59,949 nt of DNA from an uncultured Rickettsiales bacterium (GCA_905478165.1 CAJQHK010000017.1:1-59949), one strand, 5' to 3'; counted from the first letter of the stretch, positions 9,621-19,128 are shown. A program made the numbers and translations. Notes: a model not told the origin generated them from the sequence alone.

Positions 9621-10454
9621 CTAAGATAAGAATTGGTACAGCTCGCCGGATTCAATTAACTTAAAATTCTTACCCTGTATATCCAAATCCATACTCTGTA
9701 TTACATCCAACTCCTTTTGAGTAGGAACAATAGAAACAATAATTACCTCAGCGTTGGGATCGGCAATCCTTCTTTTTACAAAATAAGAGTGAATATTTTT
9801 TAAATATTTCGGATTAGAAAGGTAGTTAAAATATTTTTGTATCCTGTCAAAAAAAATATCTTTAGCATTATTCTGGTTTTCGACAGAAGAGTTACCTCTA
9901 AATTCCCTAATAAATTGTAATAATTTAGTATCAATTATTATATTAAAATCCTGTCTTTTAACAAAAAAAGAAAAGGGTAGAATTTTAACCTCTGAAGCAA
10001 CCAAAGAGTGACTAAAATAATCAATTTCAGACTTAATATTGTGCGACTGTAGAATATACTCTATATAATTATGATGTTCACTGATATTTAAAATTGTAGA
10101 TTTAGATCTTTTAAACTCAATTGCAGGAATATCCAATTGATGATAATGCAAATAATCAATCTGATTAGAAATTTTTGTAAGATAATCGTATATCTTATCG
10201 GTTCTTTGGTCTAGATCTTTTTTTATATCCTTGTTCTCAATTTTAATAGAATCTTCTGGATGAGGATTTTCTAATAAATGTTTTTTACTCTCATACTCCA
10301 AGACAACTCCTTTTCTTACTGCAATCTCGTCCTCTAACCTATCCTCATAAAATTTCAACTCTTCATCAACAATTTGTTTGTATTTATAAAATTTAAATAA
10401 AATAAATGCTGATAGAGCTACTAATATTAAAATTACTGAGATATAGATAACCAT
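9621..10454 (-). CDS. Divergent, shortened RmuC-like membrane-anchored protein
   Basis: An N-terminal transmembrane helix (about 3-22) leads into a charged, probably coiled-coil region (about 25-110). After that comes a domain that follows the RmuC pattern: ILQSHNIKSEIDYF, then the putative nuclease-core strand NIIIDTK (D175, K177), a helical stretch with KYLKNIHSYF, and a late strand VIIVSIVPTQKEL. RmuC proteins limit inverted-repeat recombination and are usually 400-500 residues; this one has 277 and a weak match, so the assignment is tentative. It heads the operon with zapE and the PBP-activator-like gene. It could instead be an unrelated anchored protein. Confidence 0.55.
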   Translation of the reverse strand: MVIYISVILILVALSAFILFKFYKYKQIVDEELKFYEDRLEDEIAVRKGVVLEYESKKHLLENPHPEDSIKIENKDIKKDLDQRTDKIYDYLTKISNQIDYLHYHQLDIPAIEFKRSKSTILNISEHHNYIEYILQSHNIKSEIDYFSHSLVASEVKILPFSFFVKRQDFNIIIDTKLLQFIREFRGNSSVENQNNAKDIFFDRIQKYFNYLSNPKYLKNIHSYFVKRRIADPNAEVIIVSIVPTQKELDVIQSMDLDIQGKNFKLIESGELYQFLS

Positions 10455-10582
10455 TAGATTGATTTAAAATTTAGAAGAATCTTAGAGATTGATGTAATAA
10501 TAAATTATATATTTAACAACTCAAGAAATATGAAAATCAACTATTTATATTCATCATTATCTTTTTATATATGAATAATATT

Positions 10583-11437
10583 CTAATAAATTGAATAATT
10601 ATCAATTAATCTTACTCCTTCAATGTTGCCAGAAATAAAAATTCTATATTTTTTATTAGGATTAAATTTATAACATAAATCTAAGTTGTCTTCATCCCTA
10701 ATCTCCAAATAAACTATACTATCAAAGCCAGCTCCTACTAAATATTTCATATGCAGCCGTAATAAATCATCTATATTAATTTTATTATTTTCTAAAATTT
10801 GATTCTTAATATGACATAAGGTTGTGAAAATATTGTTAGCTATTTTTTTAGCACCATCACTTAAGAGTAAATTACGAGAAGAAAGAGCTAGTCCAGAATC
10901 CTCTCTAATCGTTTCAATTCCAATAATTTCTGTATCGATATTTAACTCCCGTACCAATCTTTTAATAATAAAGAATTGCTGAAAATCTTTTAATCCAAAA
11001 AAAGTAATATCTGGATTTATGATTGAAAATAACTTTACCATTATAAGGGCGACACCACCAAAATGATTTAACCTATCTTTGCCGCATAAAACTTTGTCAA
11101 TACCCCCTATGTCAATTGATATCGAATGATTTTCTAGATAAATTTCGTCATCACTTGGGCAAAAGACCGCGTCAACACCTACCTTTTGCAACCTATTTAA
11201 ATCATCAGATAGGTATCTTGGATATTTAGTATAATCTTCTTTTTGATTAAATTGTTTTTTGTTGATAAAAATACTAACGATAACAAATTCTGACTTTAGT
11301 TTAGCTTCTTCAATTAACTTTAGATGACCCTTGTGCAAAGATCCCATCGTCGGTACTAAGGAAATTTTTTTATCACTATATTTTGCATTAGCGACAATTG
11401 AGCGAACTTCCTTTATTGTTTGGCAAACATTAAACAT
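10583..11437 (-). CDS. panC: Pantothenate synthetase
   Basis: Condenses pantoate and beta-alanine using ATP. The nucleotidyl-transferase HIGH-like motif is HKGH (35-38) within VPTMGSLHKGHLK. FFGLKDFQQFFIIKRLVREL and the KMSKS-equivalent LALSSRN follow at the expected places. 284 residues is normal. Its start lies 25 nt inside prmC, the last of a chain of close or overlapping genes from fdx, so translation is probably coupled. No panB or panD is adjacent; with coaBC at 47.3 kb it supports endogenous CoA synthesis. Confidence 0.96.
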   Translation of the reverse strand: MFNVCQTIKEVRSIVANAKYSDKKISLVPTMGSLHKGHLKLIEEAKLKSEFVIVSIFINKKQFNQKEDYTKYPRYLSDDLNRLQKVGVDAVFCPSDDEIYLENHSISIDIGGIDKVLCGKDRLNHFGGVALIMVKLFSIINPDITFFGLKDFQQFFIIKRLVRELNIDTEIIGIETIREDSGLALSSRNLLLSDGAKKIANNIFTTLCHIKNQILENNKINIDDLLRLHMKYLVGAGFDSIVYLEIRDEDNLDLCYKFNPNKKYRIFISGNIEGVRLIDNYSIY

Positions 11438-12288
11438 CTGATTATTGAATTAAGATCTTTTGAATATTTTATTAATTGTAATTTTTTATTTTTAAATATG
11501 TTGGTTACATCATCCTCCATATCCACTCCTATTTCTAATATTAACAAAGATTTTTCATGTAAAAAATTACCAATATTTTCTGCAATCTCTCTATAACAGT
11601 TAAGGCCGTCTAATCCACCATCTAAGGCTATCTTTGGCTCAAAATTCTTAACTTCTGTTTGTAAATTGTCAATATCTTTGCTTTTGATGTAGGGCGGATT
11701 AGATATAATAATATCAAATTTTCTCCTCTCTAAATTCTGAAGCCAATCAGAATGAACAAATCGGACTCTATTATCTAGATTTAATTTTATAGCATTTTTC
11801 TTGGCAACATTTATTGACTTTATGTTGATATCAACAGCAACAGCTCTGGAGTTTGGAATATTTTTTAGGATAGAAAGTACTAAACATCCAGAACCAACAC
11901 CTAATTCCAAAATATTTATAGGTTTTTCATTAGCGCCACTATTTAATGCCAACAATACTTCGTCAATTAATAGTTCAGAATCCGGTCTTGGGTCTAAAAC
12001 ATTTTGATTAACATCAAAGTCAATAGAATAAAATTCTCTCTTGCCAATAATGTGAGATATAGGTTCGCCATTTAACCTTCTTTGTAATGCAGTTTTAATA
12101 TTTTCTAGAGATTTTTTATCTGGATATATCTCTCTACCCTTTAAGATTATATCTTCTTTCGATAAGTTCAGAAATTGAGATGTCAAGATATTAGATTCAA
12201 TTTTTGGCAGAGGTATATTGGATAGTCTTAATATATTCTCAATATTTTTGTTTAAAGTGGCTATAGAATCTTTAGTGGTTAGGTTCAT
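11413..12288 (-). CDS. prmC: Release-factor glutamine methyltransferase
   Basis: Methylates the GGQ glutamine of RF1/RF2 using SAM. The N-terminal helical domain is followed by VLDPRPDSE (98-106), the SAM loop LELGVGSG (127-134), and the catalytic NPPY (197-200) in SNPPYIKS. 291 residues fits the family. In most bacteria prmC follows prfA; here it lies between an anchored envelope protein (4-nt overlap) and panC (25-nt overlap), a rearranged context. Confidence 0.95.
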   Translation of the reverse strand: MNLTTKDSIATLNKNIENILRLSNIPLPKIESNILTSQFLNLSKEDIILKGREIYPDKKSLENIKTALQRRLNGEPISHIIGKREFYSIDFDVNQNVLDPRPDSELLIDEVLLALNSGANEKPINILELGVGSGCLVLSILKNIPNSRAVAVDINIKSINVAKKNAIKLNLDNRVRFVHSDWLQNLERRKFDIIISNPPYIKSKDIDNLQTEVKNFEPKIALDGGLDGLNCYREIAENIGNFLHEKSLLILEIGVDMEDDVTNIFKNKKLQLIKYSKDLNSIIRCLMFAKQ

Positions 12289-13346
12289 TGCCCAAAAGCA
12301 TCTTCAAGTATTTTAAGGACATCCTGAAGCGCTATATTATTAATAATAAATATTTTTCCAGGGTCGCTCTTAATGTGAAACACATCTTTACCCATTGCTG
12401 TTGATTCATTATTTTTTGCAATATTATTTAAGATAACCCCCATCTTTAAGTGATAACCCTCTATATACTTCACAAAATCTTCTTCAGAACTGAATTGACC
12501 AGGTATTACTAAATTCAAATCATTAAAAATATCAGCAGAATTTTTCTTAACCGAGTCAATTACTAAGTTTAGCATAAACTCCTTATTAAGAAGAACTATG
12601 TTAAAATCAAAATTACCGGCATCGTAGCTGCCAGCAGTAGAAATAGAAAATTTTGGAGTTGACAATTCTAACTTATCAATCTTTATTTTGTCTGGCAGTT
12701 TTGCAGAAAAATTAGCATCTGAGTTGCTATAAGAGTGACTATATGCCACATCAATCCTGGATTCCATTACTTCTGAGGAGATAAATTTGCTATAATTATT
12801 TGATGAAAATTTAATATCAGAAATTATTTGATCGTCAATATTGCTAACATTATACATTAAATTAACATCCTTTATTTCGGAAATAGGACCTAAAGAATCA
12901 AATATCTCTACATTAAGAGACTTAACAACCAAATTAGAAACGTTTTTATCAGAAAATTTAGCTAAAATTATTGTTTCTGGATCTAGTTTAACTATAGATT
13001 CTTGATCTTGGATTAATATTTTTACGTCACCATAAACAAATATTTGAAATTCATTAGAAAACAAAGAGGAATTTATTTTGATGTGATCGAGGTGGATTTT
13101 GTACTTTTTTTCCTTACTCTCTAGAGATACATTCTTTATTTCAATAGCCGGACTAGGTATAAATTTATAATTATACCCCTTAGATTTAAATCCAAAATTA
13201 TCTTCAAGATAGTCTATACTGTACTTTAATACAAGAAACTTATATACCAATAAGGATCCAACTACAACAATGATAGAGATTAGGGCTAATAATAATTTTA
13301 AATGCCTTTTGAAGAAGCTACTTTTTTTAATGTTTTTTGTATTCAT
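12285..13346 (-). CDS. Membrane-anchored periplasmic protein, AsmA/DUF2125-like topology
   Basis: I do not recognise this protein with certainty. A short basic N-terminus and one transmembrane helix (about 17-38) are followed by some 310 residues of alternating hydrophobic/polar beta-type sequence, including a repeated theme of the type IKNVSL..., IKDVNLMYN, IDKLELSTP. That pattern resembles AsmA-like or DUF2125 proteins of alphaproteobacterial envelopes. No enzymatic motif is visible. It sits 3 bases after fdx and overlaps prmC by 4 nt, so it is cotranscribed with unrelated housekeeping genes. A role in outer-membrane or lipid handling is a guess from topology only. Confidence 0.6.
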   Translation of the reverse strand: MNTKNIKKSSFFKRHLKLLLALISIIVVVGSLLVYKFLVLKYSIDYLEDNFGFKSKGYNYKFIPSPAIEIKNVSLESKEKKYKIHLDHIKINSSLFSNEFQIFVYGDVKILIQDQESIVKLDPETIILAKFSDKNVSNLVVKSLNVEIFDSLGPISEIKDVNLMYNVSNIDDQIISDIKFSSNNYSKFISSEVMESRIDVAYSHSYSNSDANFSAKLPDKIKIDKLELSTPKFSISTAGSYDAGNFDFNIVLLNKEFMLNLVIDSVKKNSADIFNDLNLVIPGQFSSEEDFVKYIEGYHLKMGVILNNIAKNNESTAMGKDVFHIKSDPGKIFIINNIALQDVLKILEDAFGQ

Positions 13347-13349
13347 AAT

Positions 13350-13682
13350 TTATGATATATTACGAGTTTCGTCAGGGACTTCGACCACTATCCCATCTAG
13401 ATCTTTACTTAATACGATCTGACAACCAAGTCTTGAGGTTTTTGTTAAGCCAAAAGCGAGGTCAAGCATATCTTCTTCATCCTCCGAGGGTTCAGATAAT
13501 TTGTTAAAATATGCATTATCAACAATAACGTGACATGTGGAGCAGGCAAGAGAGCCTTCACAAGCACCCTCGAGATCAATGTCATTATTGTGCGCCGCCT
13601 CTAATATTGTAGTACCGACAGGAACATCAAGTTTAACTGTTTTACCCTTGATAAGAAAATTTATATTTACGGTTTGACTCAT
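13350..13682 (-). CDS. fdx: [2Fe-2S] ferredoxin, Isc type
   Basis: A 110-residue plant/adrenodoxin-type ferredoxin. The cluster cysteines are C41, C47, C50 and C87 (CEGSLACSTC ... LGCQIV). The sequence ESLACS-type loop and the acidic EPSEDEEDML helix are typical of the Isc ferredoxin that donates electrons during Fe-S assembly. No isc, hscA or hscB gene is adjacent. It leads the fdx-envelope protein-prmC-panC unit, divergent from rplU, with a 183-base shared upstream region. Confidence 0.93.
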   Translation of the reverse strand: MSQTVNINFLIKGKTVKLDVPVGTTILEAAHNNDIDLEGACEGSLACSTCHVIVDNAYFNKLSEPSEDEEDMLDLAFGLTKTSRLGCQIVLSKDLDGIVVEVPDETRNIS

Positions 13683-13768
13683 TTTTTTATAATAATATTA
13701 TATAATATTGAATTTGTTATTCAATCAAACAAGATATGAAAAATCAAATATATTTTGTAAAATTAAGG

Positions 13769-13796
13769 TTGACAAGAGTTTTTTTAAAATTAAAGT
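13769..13796 (+). promoter_or_regulatory. Probable sigma-70-type promoter of rplU-rpmA
   Basis: A perfect -35 hexamer TTGACA (13769-13774) is followed after 16 bases by TAAAGT (13791-13796). The predicted transcript would begin about 60 bases before the rplU ATG. It lies in the divergent fdx/rplU gap. The very AT-rich stretch just before the gene (13845-13864) could offer alternatives. Confidence 0.45.
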
Positions 13797-13865
13797 TGTT
13801 AATTGGTCCAAAAAATGACAATTAAACTACATATTACTAAAATTATATAAATATATATAAATACA

Positions 13866-14183
13866 ATGTTTGCAATATTAAAAACTGGAGGTAAGCAATA
13901 TAAAGTTGCCAAAGATGACATTATACAAATTGAAAAGCTAGACTATAGCGACGGTGATTTGGTTAAATTAACCGAAATCCTGTTAATAGAAAAGGATGGT
14001 GGTGACGTATTATTTGGAGCACCCTTTATTGATGGTGGCGTTGTAGAAGGTCAAGTTGTTAAGAATTATAAAGATAAAAAAGTTATAATTTTTAAAAAAA
14101 GGAGGAGACAAAACTCTAGAAGAAAAAATGGCCATCGCCAAATGAAAACTGAATTAAAAATAACTGATATTAAATTTAATTAG
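13866..14183 (+). CDS. rplU: 50S ribosomal protein L21
   Basis: Binds 23S rRNA with L20. [14 protein letters not shown] at the N-terminus and the basic [17 protein letters not shown] block near residues 78-94 are diagnostic. 105 residues is normal. It is 2 bases before rpmA, the standard L21-L27 pair. Confidence 0.98.
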   Translation: MFAILKTGGKQYKVAKDDIIQIEKLDYSDGDLVKLTEILLIEKDGGDVLFGAPFIDGGVVEGQVVKNYKDKKVIIFKKRRRQNSRRKNGHRQMKTELKITDIKFN

Positions 14184-14185
14184 AT

Positions 14186-14452
14186 ATGTCAACTAAGAAA
14201 GCGGGCGGTAGCTCGAGAAACGGAAGAGATTCAGCTGGTCGTAGACTAGGAATCAAGCTATTTGGCGGTCAACATGCAATAGCCGGAAATATCATCGCAA
14301 GACAGAGAGGTACAAAATGGCACCCTGGTAGCAATACTGGAATGGGCAAAGATCATACGATTTTTGCATTAATTGACGGTTTTGTAAAATTCGTTAAGTT
14401 TGGTGCATCAAATAAAGTTAAAATAGAAGTTGTTCCTGCGGAAAAAAATTAA
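14186..14452 (+). CDS. rpmA: 50S ribosomal protein L27
   Basis: L27 reaches the peptidyl-transferase centre. [16 protein letters not shown], the [10 protein letters not shown] block and the later [10 protein letters not shown] are the canonical features. 88 residues. It follows rplU directly. The usual obg gene is not downstream; mraY is there instead. Confidence 0.98.
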   Translation: MSTKKAGGSSRNGRDSAGRRLGIKLFGGQHAIAGNIIARQRGTKWHPGSNTGMGKDHTIFALIDGFVKFVKFGASNKVKIEVVPAEKN

Positions 14453-14484
14453 TACAATTTTTAGGAAAATAAATAGCAGAAACA

Positions 14485-15495
14485 TTGTTTAACAATATAG
14501 TAAGTAGTAGCTACATAACTCAATACATCTTATTTTTTGTACTTCCGGCTATCCTTTGTTACTTATCGACAGCTAAATACATTAAATTTAGTCAAAAAAA
14601 TTCTCTATTTCAGCCAATCAGAAAAGAAGGTCCAAAACTACATATAAAAACTAAACAAAAAACCCCAACCTTTGGAGGATTATTTATAGTTCTTTCGGTT
14701 ATCATTACCAATATCTTACTGTCTGACCTAACAAACGCATACCTTCTATCGGCATTATTTATTCTAATGTCATTTTCTGCTATTGGCTTTGCTGATGATT
14801 ATATAAAAGTTGTAAAACAAAATAGCTTAGGATTTAAAGGTAGTATTAAACTGATGATTCAATTTTCTTTAGTCTTGTCTGTTATTTTTTTCTTAGGAAT
14901 CAACAATCCGATCTTCTGGTCTGGCGAGGTTTCGGTGCCATTTAGCAACATATCTATCAATATTGGTACTTTATACTTTTTATTTGTAGGAATTGTAGTT
15001 GTAGGAGCGGCCAACGCTACCAACCTCACCGATGGTCTTGACGGTTTAGTTTCAGTACCCATTATCTTTAACTCCATAGCTTTAATTGCCATTATTTTTA
15101 GTCTCGATGAATCTGAAATAAAAGAATTTTATCCTCTAATATTGCTAGGATATTCTTTAATTGCATCCGTTGCGACATTCTTTATATTCAACAGATACCC
15201 AGCTAAAATTTTTATGGGAGATGTGGGTAGTTTAGCAATAGGTGCAACCCTTGGCATTATTGCCATTATAATTAAAAAAGAATTGGCTTTTGCGATAATC
15301 ACCCTATTATTTATGATAGAAGCATTATCAGTTATAATTCAGGTTGGATCTTATAAAATTTGGAAAAAAAGAATCTTCTTAATGACTCCAATTCATCACC
15401 ACTTTGAAAAAATGGGATGGTCAGAGCAAAAGGTTGTAAAAATCTTTTGGTTAGTATCTCTTCTTGCTTCTATAATTGGATTTGTATCCAGCTAA
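14485..15495 (+). CDS. mraY: Phospho-N-acetylmuramoyl-pentapeptide-transferase
   Basis: Polytopic inner-membrane enzyme that makes lipid I. Visible signatures are KQKTPTFGG (57-65), the Asp pair in GFADDYIK (D104, D105), NLTDGLDG (180-187), the FMGDVGS motif near 243 and TPIHHHFE near 300. The start is TTG 14485; no ATG gives a complete protein, and 336 residues is close to the usual 340-360. It lies outside any mur/fts cluster, 32 bases after rpmA, showing that the dcw cluster is broken up in this genome. A strong inverted repeat follows the stop. Confidence 0.95.
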   Translation: MFNNIVSSSYITQYILFFVLPAILCYLSTAKYIKFSQKNSLFQPIRKEGPKLHIKTKQKTPTFGGLFIVLSVIITNILLSDLTNAYLLSALFILMSFSAIGFADDYIKVVKQNSLGFKGSIKLMIQFSLVLSVIFFLGINNPIFWSGEVSVPFSNISINIGTLYFLFVGIVVVGAANATNLTDGLDGLVSVPIIFNSIALIAIIFSLDESEIKEFYPLILLGYSLIASVATFFIFNRYPAKIFMGDVGSLAIGATLGIIAIIIKKELAFAIITLLFMIEALSVIIQVGSYKIWKKRIFLMTPIHHHFEKMGWSEQKVVKIFWLVSLLASIIGFVSS

Positions 15496-15497
15496 GG

Positions 15498-15552
15498 ATC
15501 TACGCAAGAACAACTAATATTTTATTGAAATACGAGTTGTTCTTGTGTAGAT
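15498..15552 (+). terminator. Long inverted repeat after mraY, possible terminator
   Basis: ATCTACGCAAGAACAACT (15498-15515) pairs with AGTTGTTCTTGTGTAGAT (15535-15552), 18 bp with one G-U pair and a 19-nt loop. It starts 3 bases after the mraY stop. There is no T-run on either strand, so it may act in RNA processing or stability or as a factor-assisted terminator rather than a classic intrinsic terminator. Confidence 0.55.
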
Positions 15553-15608
15553 TCTAAATTAAGCTTGAATATTATTCCTACTATATTTCAGTAAAATTAT
15601 ACACAACA

Positions 15609-17189
15609 ATGAAAGAAAGAGTTTATCTTTACGACTCCACCTTAAGAGATGGAGGTCAAACCAGCACTATCAATTTTAGCGCTAGTGATAAGAAAAAAAT
15701 TGCCATAGAATTAGATAGGATAGGAATCGACTATATTGAAGGTGGTTGGCCTGGAGCGAATCAAACTGATGACGAGTTTTTTGCTGATTTACCAACCTTA
15801 AATAATTCTAAATTTACTGCCTTTGGTATGACAAATCGTCATTCAGTACCTGCCTACGAAGATAAATCGTTAAATAAATTAATTGCAAGTAATGTAGAGT
15901 CGGTGTGCATAGTTGGTAAATCTTGGGATTTTCATTTAAAAAATGCCCTAAATATTACGGAGAAACAAAATTTATCTATGATTTCTGACTCAATTTCTCA
16001 TATTAGACAGAGTGGAAAGGAAGCTATATTTGATGCTGAACATTTTTTTGATGGCTACAAGTCAAACCCAGAATTTTCTTTAAAATGCCTAGAATCCGCC
16101 TATAAATCAGGTGCTAGATGGGTTGTGCTGTGCGACACTAATGGCGGTACATTACCTTATGAAATTTATGATATCATATTAGAAGTTAAAAAAATCATTC
16201 CACATATTAACCTTGGAATTCACTGTCATAATGATGGCGGAGTTGCTGTTGCCAACTCAATTGCCGCAGTTAAAGCTGGGGTTCGTCAAGTTCAAGGAAC
16301 ATTAAATGGTCTCGGTGAAAGATGTGGTAATGCAGATTTAATTAGCTTAATTCCTAATTTAATGTTAAAGATGGGCTTTGATGTCGGTATCAAAGCAGAA
16401 AACCTTAAAAATCTTTGCCATACTTCATACTTCTTAGACGATCTACTTAATAGACCTCGCGATAATTTTGCTCCTTTTGTTGGTAAATTTGCCTTTGCTC
16501 ACAAGGGAGGTCTTCACGTTTCTGCTATTAATAAAAACTCTAAATCTTATGAGCATATAGAGCCGGACTTAGTTGGTAACAAAAGGAGGATAATGATCTC
16601 TGATCAAGCAGGCAGATCAAATGTAATATCTAAAATTAAAGAAATTGGCCTAGAAGTTGACAATAAAAATAAAATTATAAATGATCTAGTTGAGGAGGTA
16701 AAGTTACTCGAAAGCCAAGGTTATGCCTACGATAATGCTGATGCTAGTTTTGAAATTTTAGTAAAAAAATCTCTAAATATTATACCGAATTATTTTCAAT
16801 TAAAGTCATTCAAAGTTTTTGATGAATTAAAGGGCGTTGAGGATAAAAATATCATCTCAAAAGCAGAAATAGAAATTGTAATTGATAACGAAGTTAAGAA
16901 AACCAGCTCCTATGGCGAAGGACCTATTAACGCTCTGGACAAAGCTTTAAGGTTAGTATTGTCAGAAAAATATCCAATCTTAGATAAAATATCACTAAAT
17001 GATTACAAGGTGATGATTTTAAATTCTTCAGATGGCACGAAAGCAAAAACTCGTGTTGAAATTAGGTCTACAGACCAAAATGGCTCAGAATGGACCACTA
17101 TTGGGGTTTCAAAAAATATTGTTGAAGCGTCATTTAAAGCTTTAAGAGATAGTATTAATTACAAACTATCTAAAGACTCGATAGGGTAA
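15609..17189 (+). CDS. cimA: (R)-citramalate synthase
   Basis: Condenses pyruvate and acetyl-CoA to citramalate, the entry to the threonine-independent isoleucine pathway. The DRE-TIM catalytic motif is TLRDGGQTS (11-19); YIEGGWPGAN, IHCHNDGG and the HKGGLHVSA block are typical of the CimA branch rather than LeuA. A C-terminal regulatory domain is present (about 390-520), matching the 526-residue length. Products would feed LeuC and LeuB, encoded at 30.6 and 45.6 kb. A 2-isopropylmalate synthase role is less likely because the N-terminal motif follows the citramalate family. Confidence 0.93.
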   Translation: MKERVYLYDSTLRDGGQTSTINFSASDKKKIAIELDRIGIDYIEGGWPGANQTDDEFFADLPTLNNSKFTAFGMTNRHSVPAYEDKSLNKLIASNVESVCIVGKSWDFHLKNALNITEKQNLSMISDSISHIRQSGKEAIFDAEHFFDGYKSNPEFSLKCLESAYKSGARWVVLCDTNGGTLPYEIYDIILEVKKIIPHINLGIHCHNDGGVAVANSIAAVKAGVRQVQGTLNGLGERCGNADLISLIPNLMLKMGFDVGIKAENLKNLCHTSYFLDDLLNRPRDNFAPFVGKFAFAHKGGLHVSAINKNSKSYEHIEPDLVGNKRRIMISDQAGRSNVISKIKEIGLEVDNKNKIINDLVEEVKLLESQGYAYDNADASFEILVKKSLNIIPNYFQLKSFKVFDELKGVEDKNIISKAEIEIVIDNEVKKTSSYGEGPINALDKALRLVLSEKYPILDKISLNDYKVMILNSSDGTKAKTRVEIRSTDQNGSEWTTIGVSKNIVEASFKALRDSINYKLSKDSIG

Positions 17190-17281
17190 ATTCTAGATTA
17201 TATTCAAACAATGTGATATAATTTTTATTATTTTTTAAAATTTAATAAAATTAATATGACTATGAGCGGGGAAGTTTTAAA

Positions 17282-17874
17282 TATCTAACATTTAAAGATA
17301 GGTAAATAATTTATCATATAAGATTTATTGAAAAAGAATCTTTACAGTAAATAGATTATTTTATTGGTAAATCAAAATCTACCATTAGCTACGATCTAAA
17401 CAATAAAAAGGAAAGAGCAAAATACATCCCTACCATTGCTCACGGTAAATATAAGAGAGTGCTTCATAAAAAGGATAGGTTTGCAACAGATAGTAATCCC
17501 AAAGCTTTGAAATATTTAAAAAATAATCTTATAAACTATAAATGGTCATTAGATGTAATATCCAGCAAAACAGAAAGAAGATATTAGATTTTATACAGCT
17601 ACCGATTTTTGTATGACTTTATTTGCAATTTCAACACTTAGAAGAGGTTAGAATTATATAAATATTTACCACGCAAAAGACAAAATAGATTAAAACAAGG
17701 CTATGATTCTCATAATCTTTCCTAAAGATAAAGATGTCACGAAATTAACAAAACAAAAATTACAAAAAATAGAATATTTACTCAGTCAATATGCTAAGAA
17801 GAGTATTAGGATATAAAACTCCTAACCAATTTGGGAACGAGAAGTTAAAATTAGCAGCAAATTCCTTGGTCTAA
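17282..17874 (+). pseudogene. Decayed IS30-family transposase fragment
   Basis: Three-frame reading recovers IS30 features broken by stops and shifts. From 17282 one frame gives YLTFKDR, stop, IIYHIRFIEKESLQ, stop, then IGKSKSTISYDLN, the IS30 helix-turn-helix, followed by YKWSLDVIS (the W-S-P-E-like motif) and a stop at 17585-17587. LELYKYLPRKRQNRLKQGY follows near 17640-17700. FPKDKDVTKLTKQKL (from 17718) matches the FPKGTD region, and after a shift RRVLGYKTPNQF (17797 on) matches the family's C-terminus. The catalytic D-D-E core between the KR block and FPK is missing, so this is internally deleted and inactive. It explains most of the 897-base gap between cimA and the TPR gene. Confidence 0.85.
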
Positions 17875-18086
17875 AAATTATAGATTTTGTTCGAATTAGT
17901 GGTTAAATTTATCAGGGTACTATACATATTAATGTTACTAGGGAGTTATACTATTTCTTTATTCTTCTTTTATTAATGGAAAGTGATCTATCTTCGAACT
18001 CATTATATGATTTGACTCTGCGATACAAAGTAAAATTCTAAATTAGAAGTTGTAATTAATGAAAACTACTATTTTTAAATTTTGCG

Positions 18087-18488
18087 TTAATGGTGGGATT
18101 TATTGCTATATAATAATTCTACAGCCCTATCTTTAAAAGCTGGCTTTCTCCTGATTAATTTATTAAGGATTTTTTCCGCTTTTCGAAATTTATTTTGTGC
18201 TAGAAGTGATTTTGCAAGCATAAAATATCCTTCATAATGATCGGGCCAAAATTTAGTTAAAATTGTAAAGCGAAATGTAGCCTCGCTAAAGTTACCATTT
18301 CTATAATATTTTTTTCCTAACTTAAAATTTGATTCAGAGAGATTTTTTGACCTTTTGGCCATTAATCTTAAATTTAATATAAATTTATTAGAAGATTTTT
18401 GAATATTATTAAAAAAATCATGGATTCCAGACTTTTTATCCTTTGTCGAGTTATATCCAAGAAGTTTTTTAATTGTGCCAAAGTTCAT
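18087..18488 (-). CDS. Small TPR-containing protein
   Basis: 133 residues. The first 45 are basic and unremarkable. Residues about 52-125 form two tetratricopeptide-like repeats (FKLGKKYYRNGNFSEATFRF and MLAKSLLAQNKFRKAEKIL). No signal peptide or enzyme motif is seen. Upstream, 99 bases separate it from ruvX on the same strand; downstream is the IS30 remnant. TPRs imply protein-protein contact; the partner is unknown. I do not recognise a named family. Confidence 0.7.
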   Translation of the reverse strand: MNFGTIKKLLGYNSTKDKKSGIHDFFNNIQKSSNKFILNLRLMAKRSKNLSESNFKLGKKYYRNGNFSEATFRFTILTKFWPDHYEGYFMLAKSLLAQNKFRKAEKILNKLIRRKPAFKDRAVELLYSNKSHH

Positions 18489-18587
18489 AAATTAATAAAA
18501 AATTTCAATTAATTTTTTAGAGGTTGGTGTAATGCCATATTTAGACTTCATTTTTTTAGCCCAAGGTTTAAAAAACAAGAGGAATAT

Positions 18588-19067
18588 TTAAGCAAGTTTA
18601 CTAAAATCTAAAAGGAATGTATCTAATATAATATTTGCTGCAATTTTATCAATTGTTTTTTTTCTACTATGCTTTCTTTTTAATTTTAAATTATCGTCAA
18701 TAAATATTCTTGCAGAAGAGCTGCTATATCTCTCATCATACAATATTATTTTAATTTTACCTAGTAAGAATATATCGATATTGTCAGCAAAACGTCTAAC
18801 AAACATACTGATATCAGTTTCGCTACCATCAAGATGAATTGGTAAGCCAATCACCAATAATTCAATCTCATTTTTCTCGATGTACTCTTTTATTTTAGGG
18901 AAATCCTTTTTATTTCCTGATCGGTCAATTGTGGCAAATGGGTTGCATATAGTTCTTGAGGGGTCACAAATTGCCACGCCAATTACTTTTGTTCCGACAT
19001 CTAGGGATAAAAATCTGCTTTCTGTCAATAAGTCTCCTTTTAAATCTGCTATGTTGCTATATATCAT
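18588..19067 (-). CDS. ruvX: Holliday junction resolvase-like protein YqgF/RuvX
   Basis: RNase H-fold putative nuclease, implicated in pre-16S rRNA processing and proposed as a resolvase. LSLDVGTKVIGVAI (20-33) carries the first Asp, LLVIGLPIHLDGSE the family Gly-Leu-Pro motif, and YDERYSSSSA and DKIAANIIL the later acidic residues. 159 residues is close to the family norm. It is divergent from bioD with a 61-base gap. Confidence 0.93.
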   Translation of the reverse strand: MIYSNIADLKGDLLTESRFLSLDVGTKVIGVAICDPSRTICNPFATIDRSGNKKDFPKIKEYIEKNEIELLVIGLPIHLDGSETDISMFVRRFADNIDIFLLGKIKIILYDERYSSSSARIFIDDNLKLKRKHSRKKTIDKIAANIILDTFLLDFSKLA

Positions 19068-19128
19068 GATTAAATTTATAATTTAACTTCGCGTCGTCAC
19101 TTCTTAGGTTAAAATAAATATCATATAG

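Noticed and set aside
13769-13865. A riboswitch or L21 autoregulatory leader before rplU
   Set aside because: The leader is nearly pure A+T with no stable pairing beyond background.
15609-17189. 2-isopropylmalate synthase (LeuA) for the DRE-TIM enzyme
   Set aside because: The N-terminal TLRDGGQTS and YIEGGWPG motifs follow the citramalate synthase branch.
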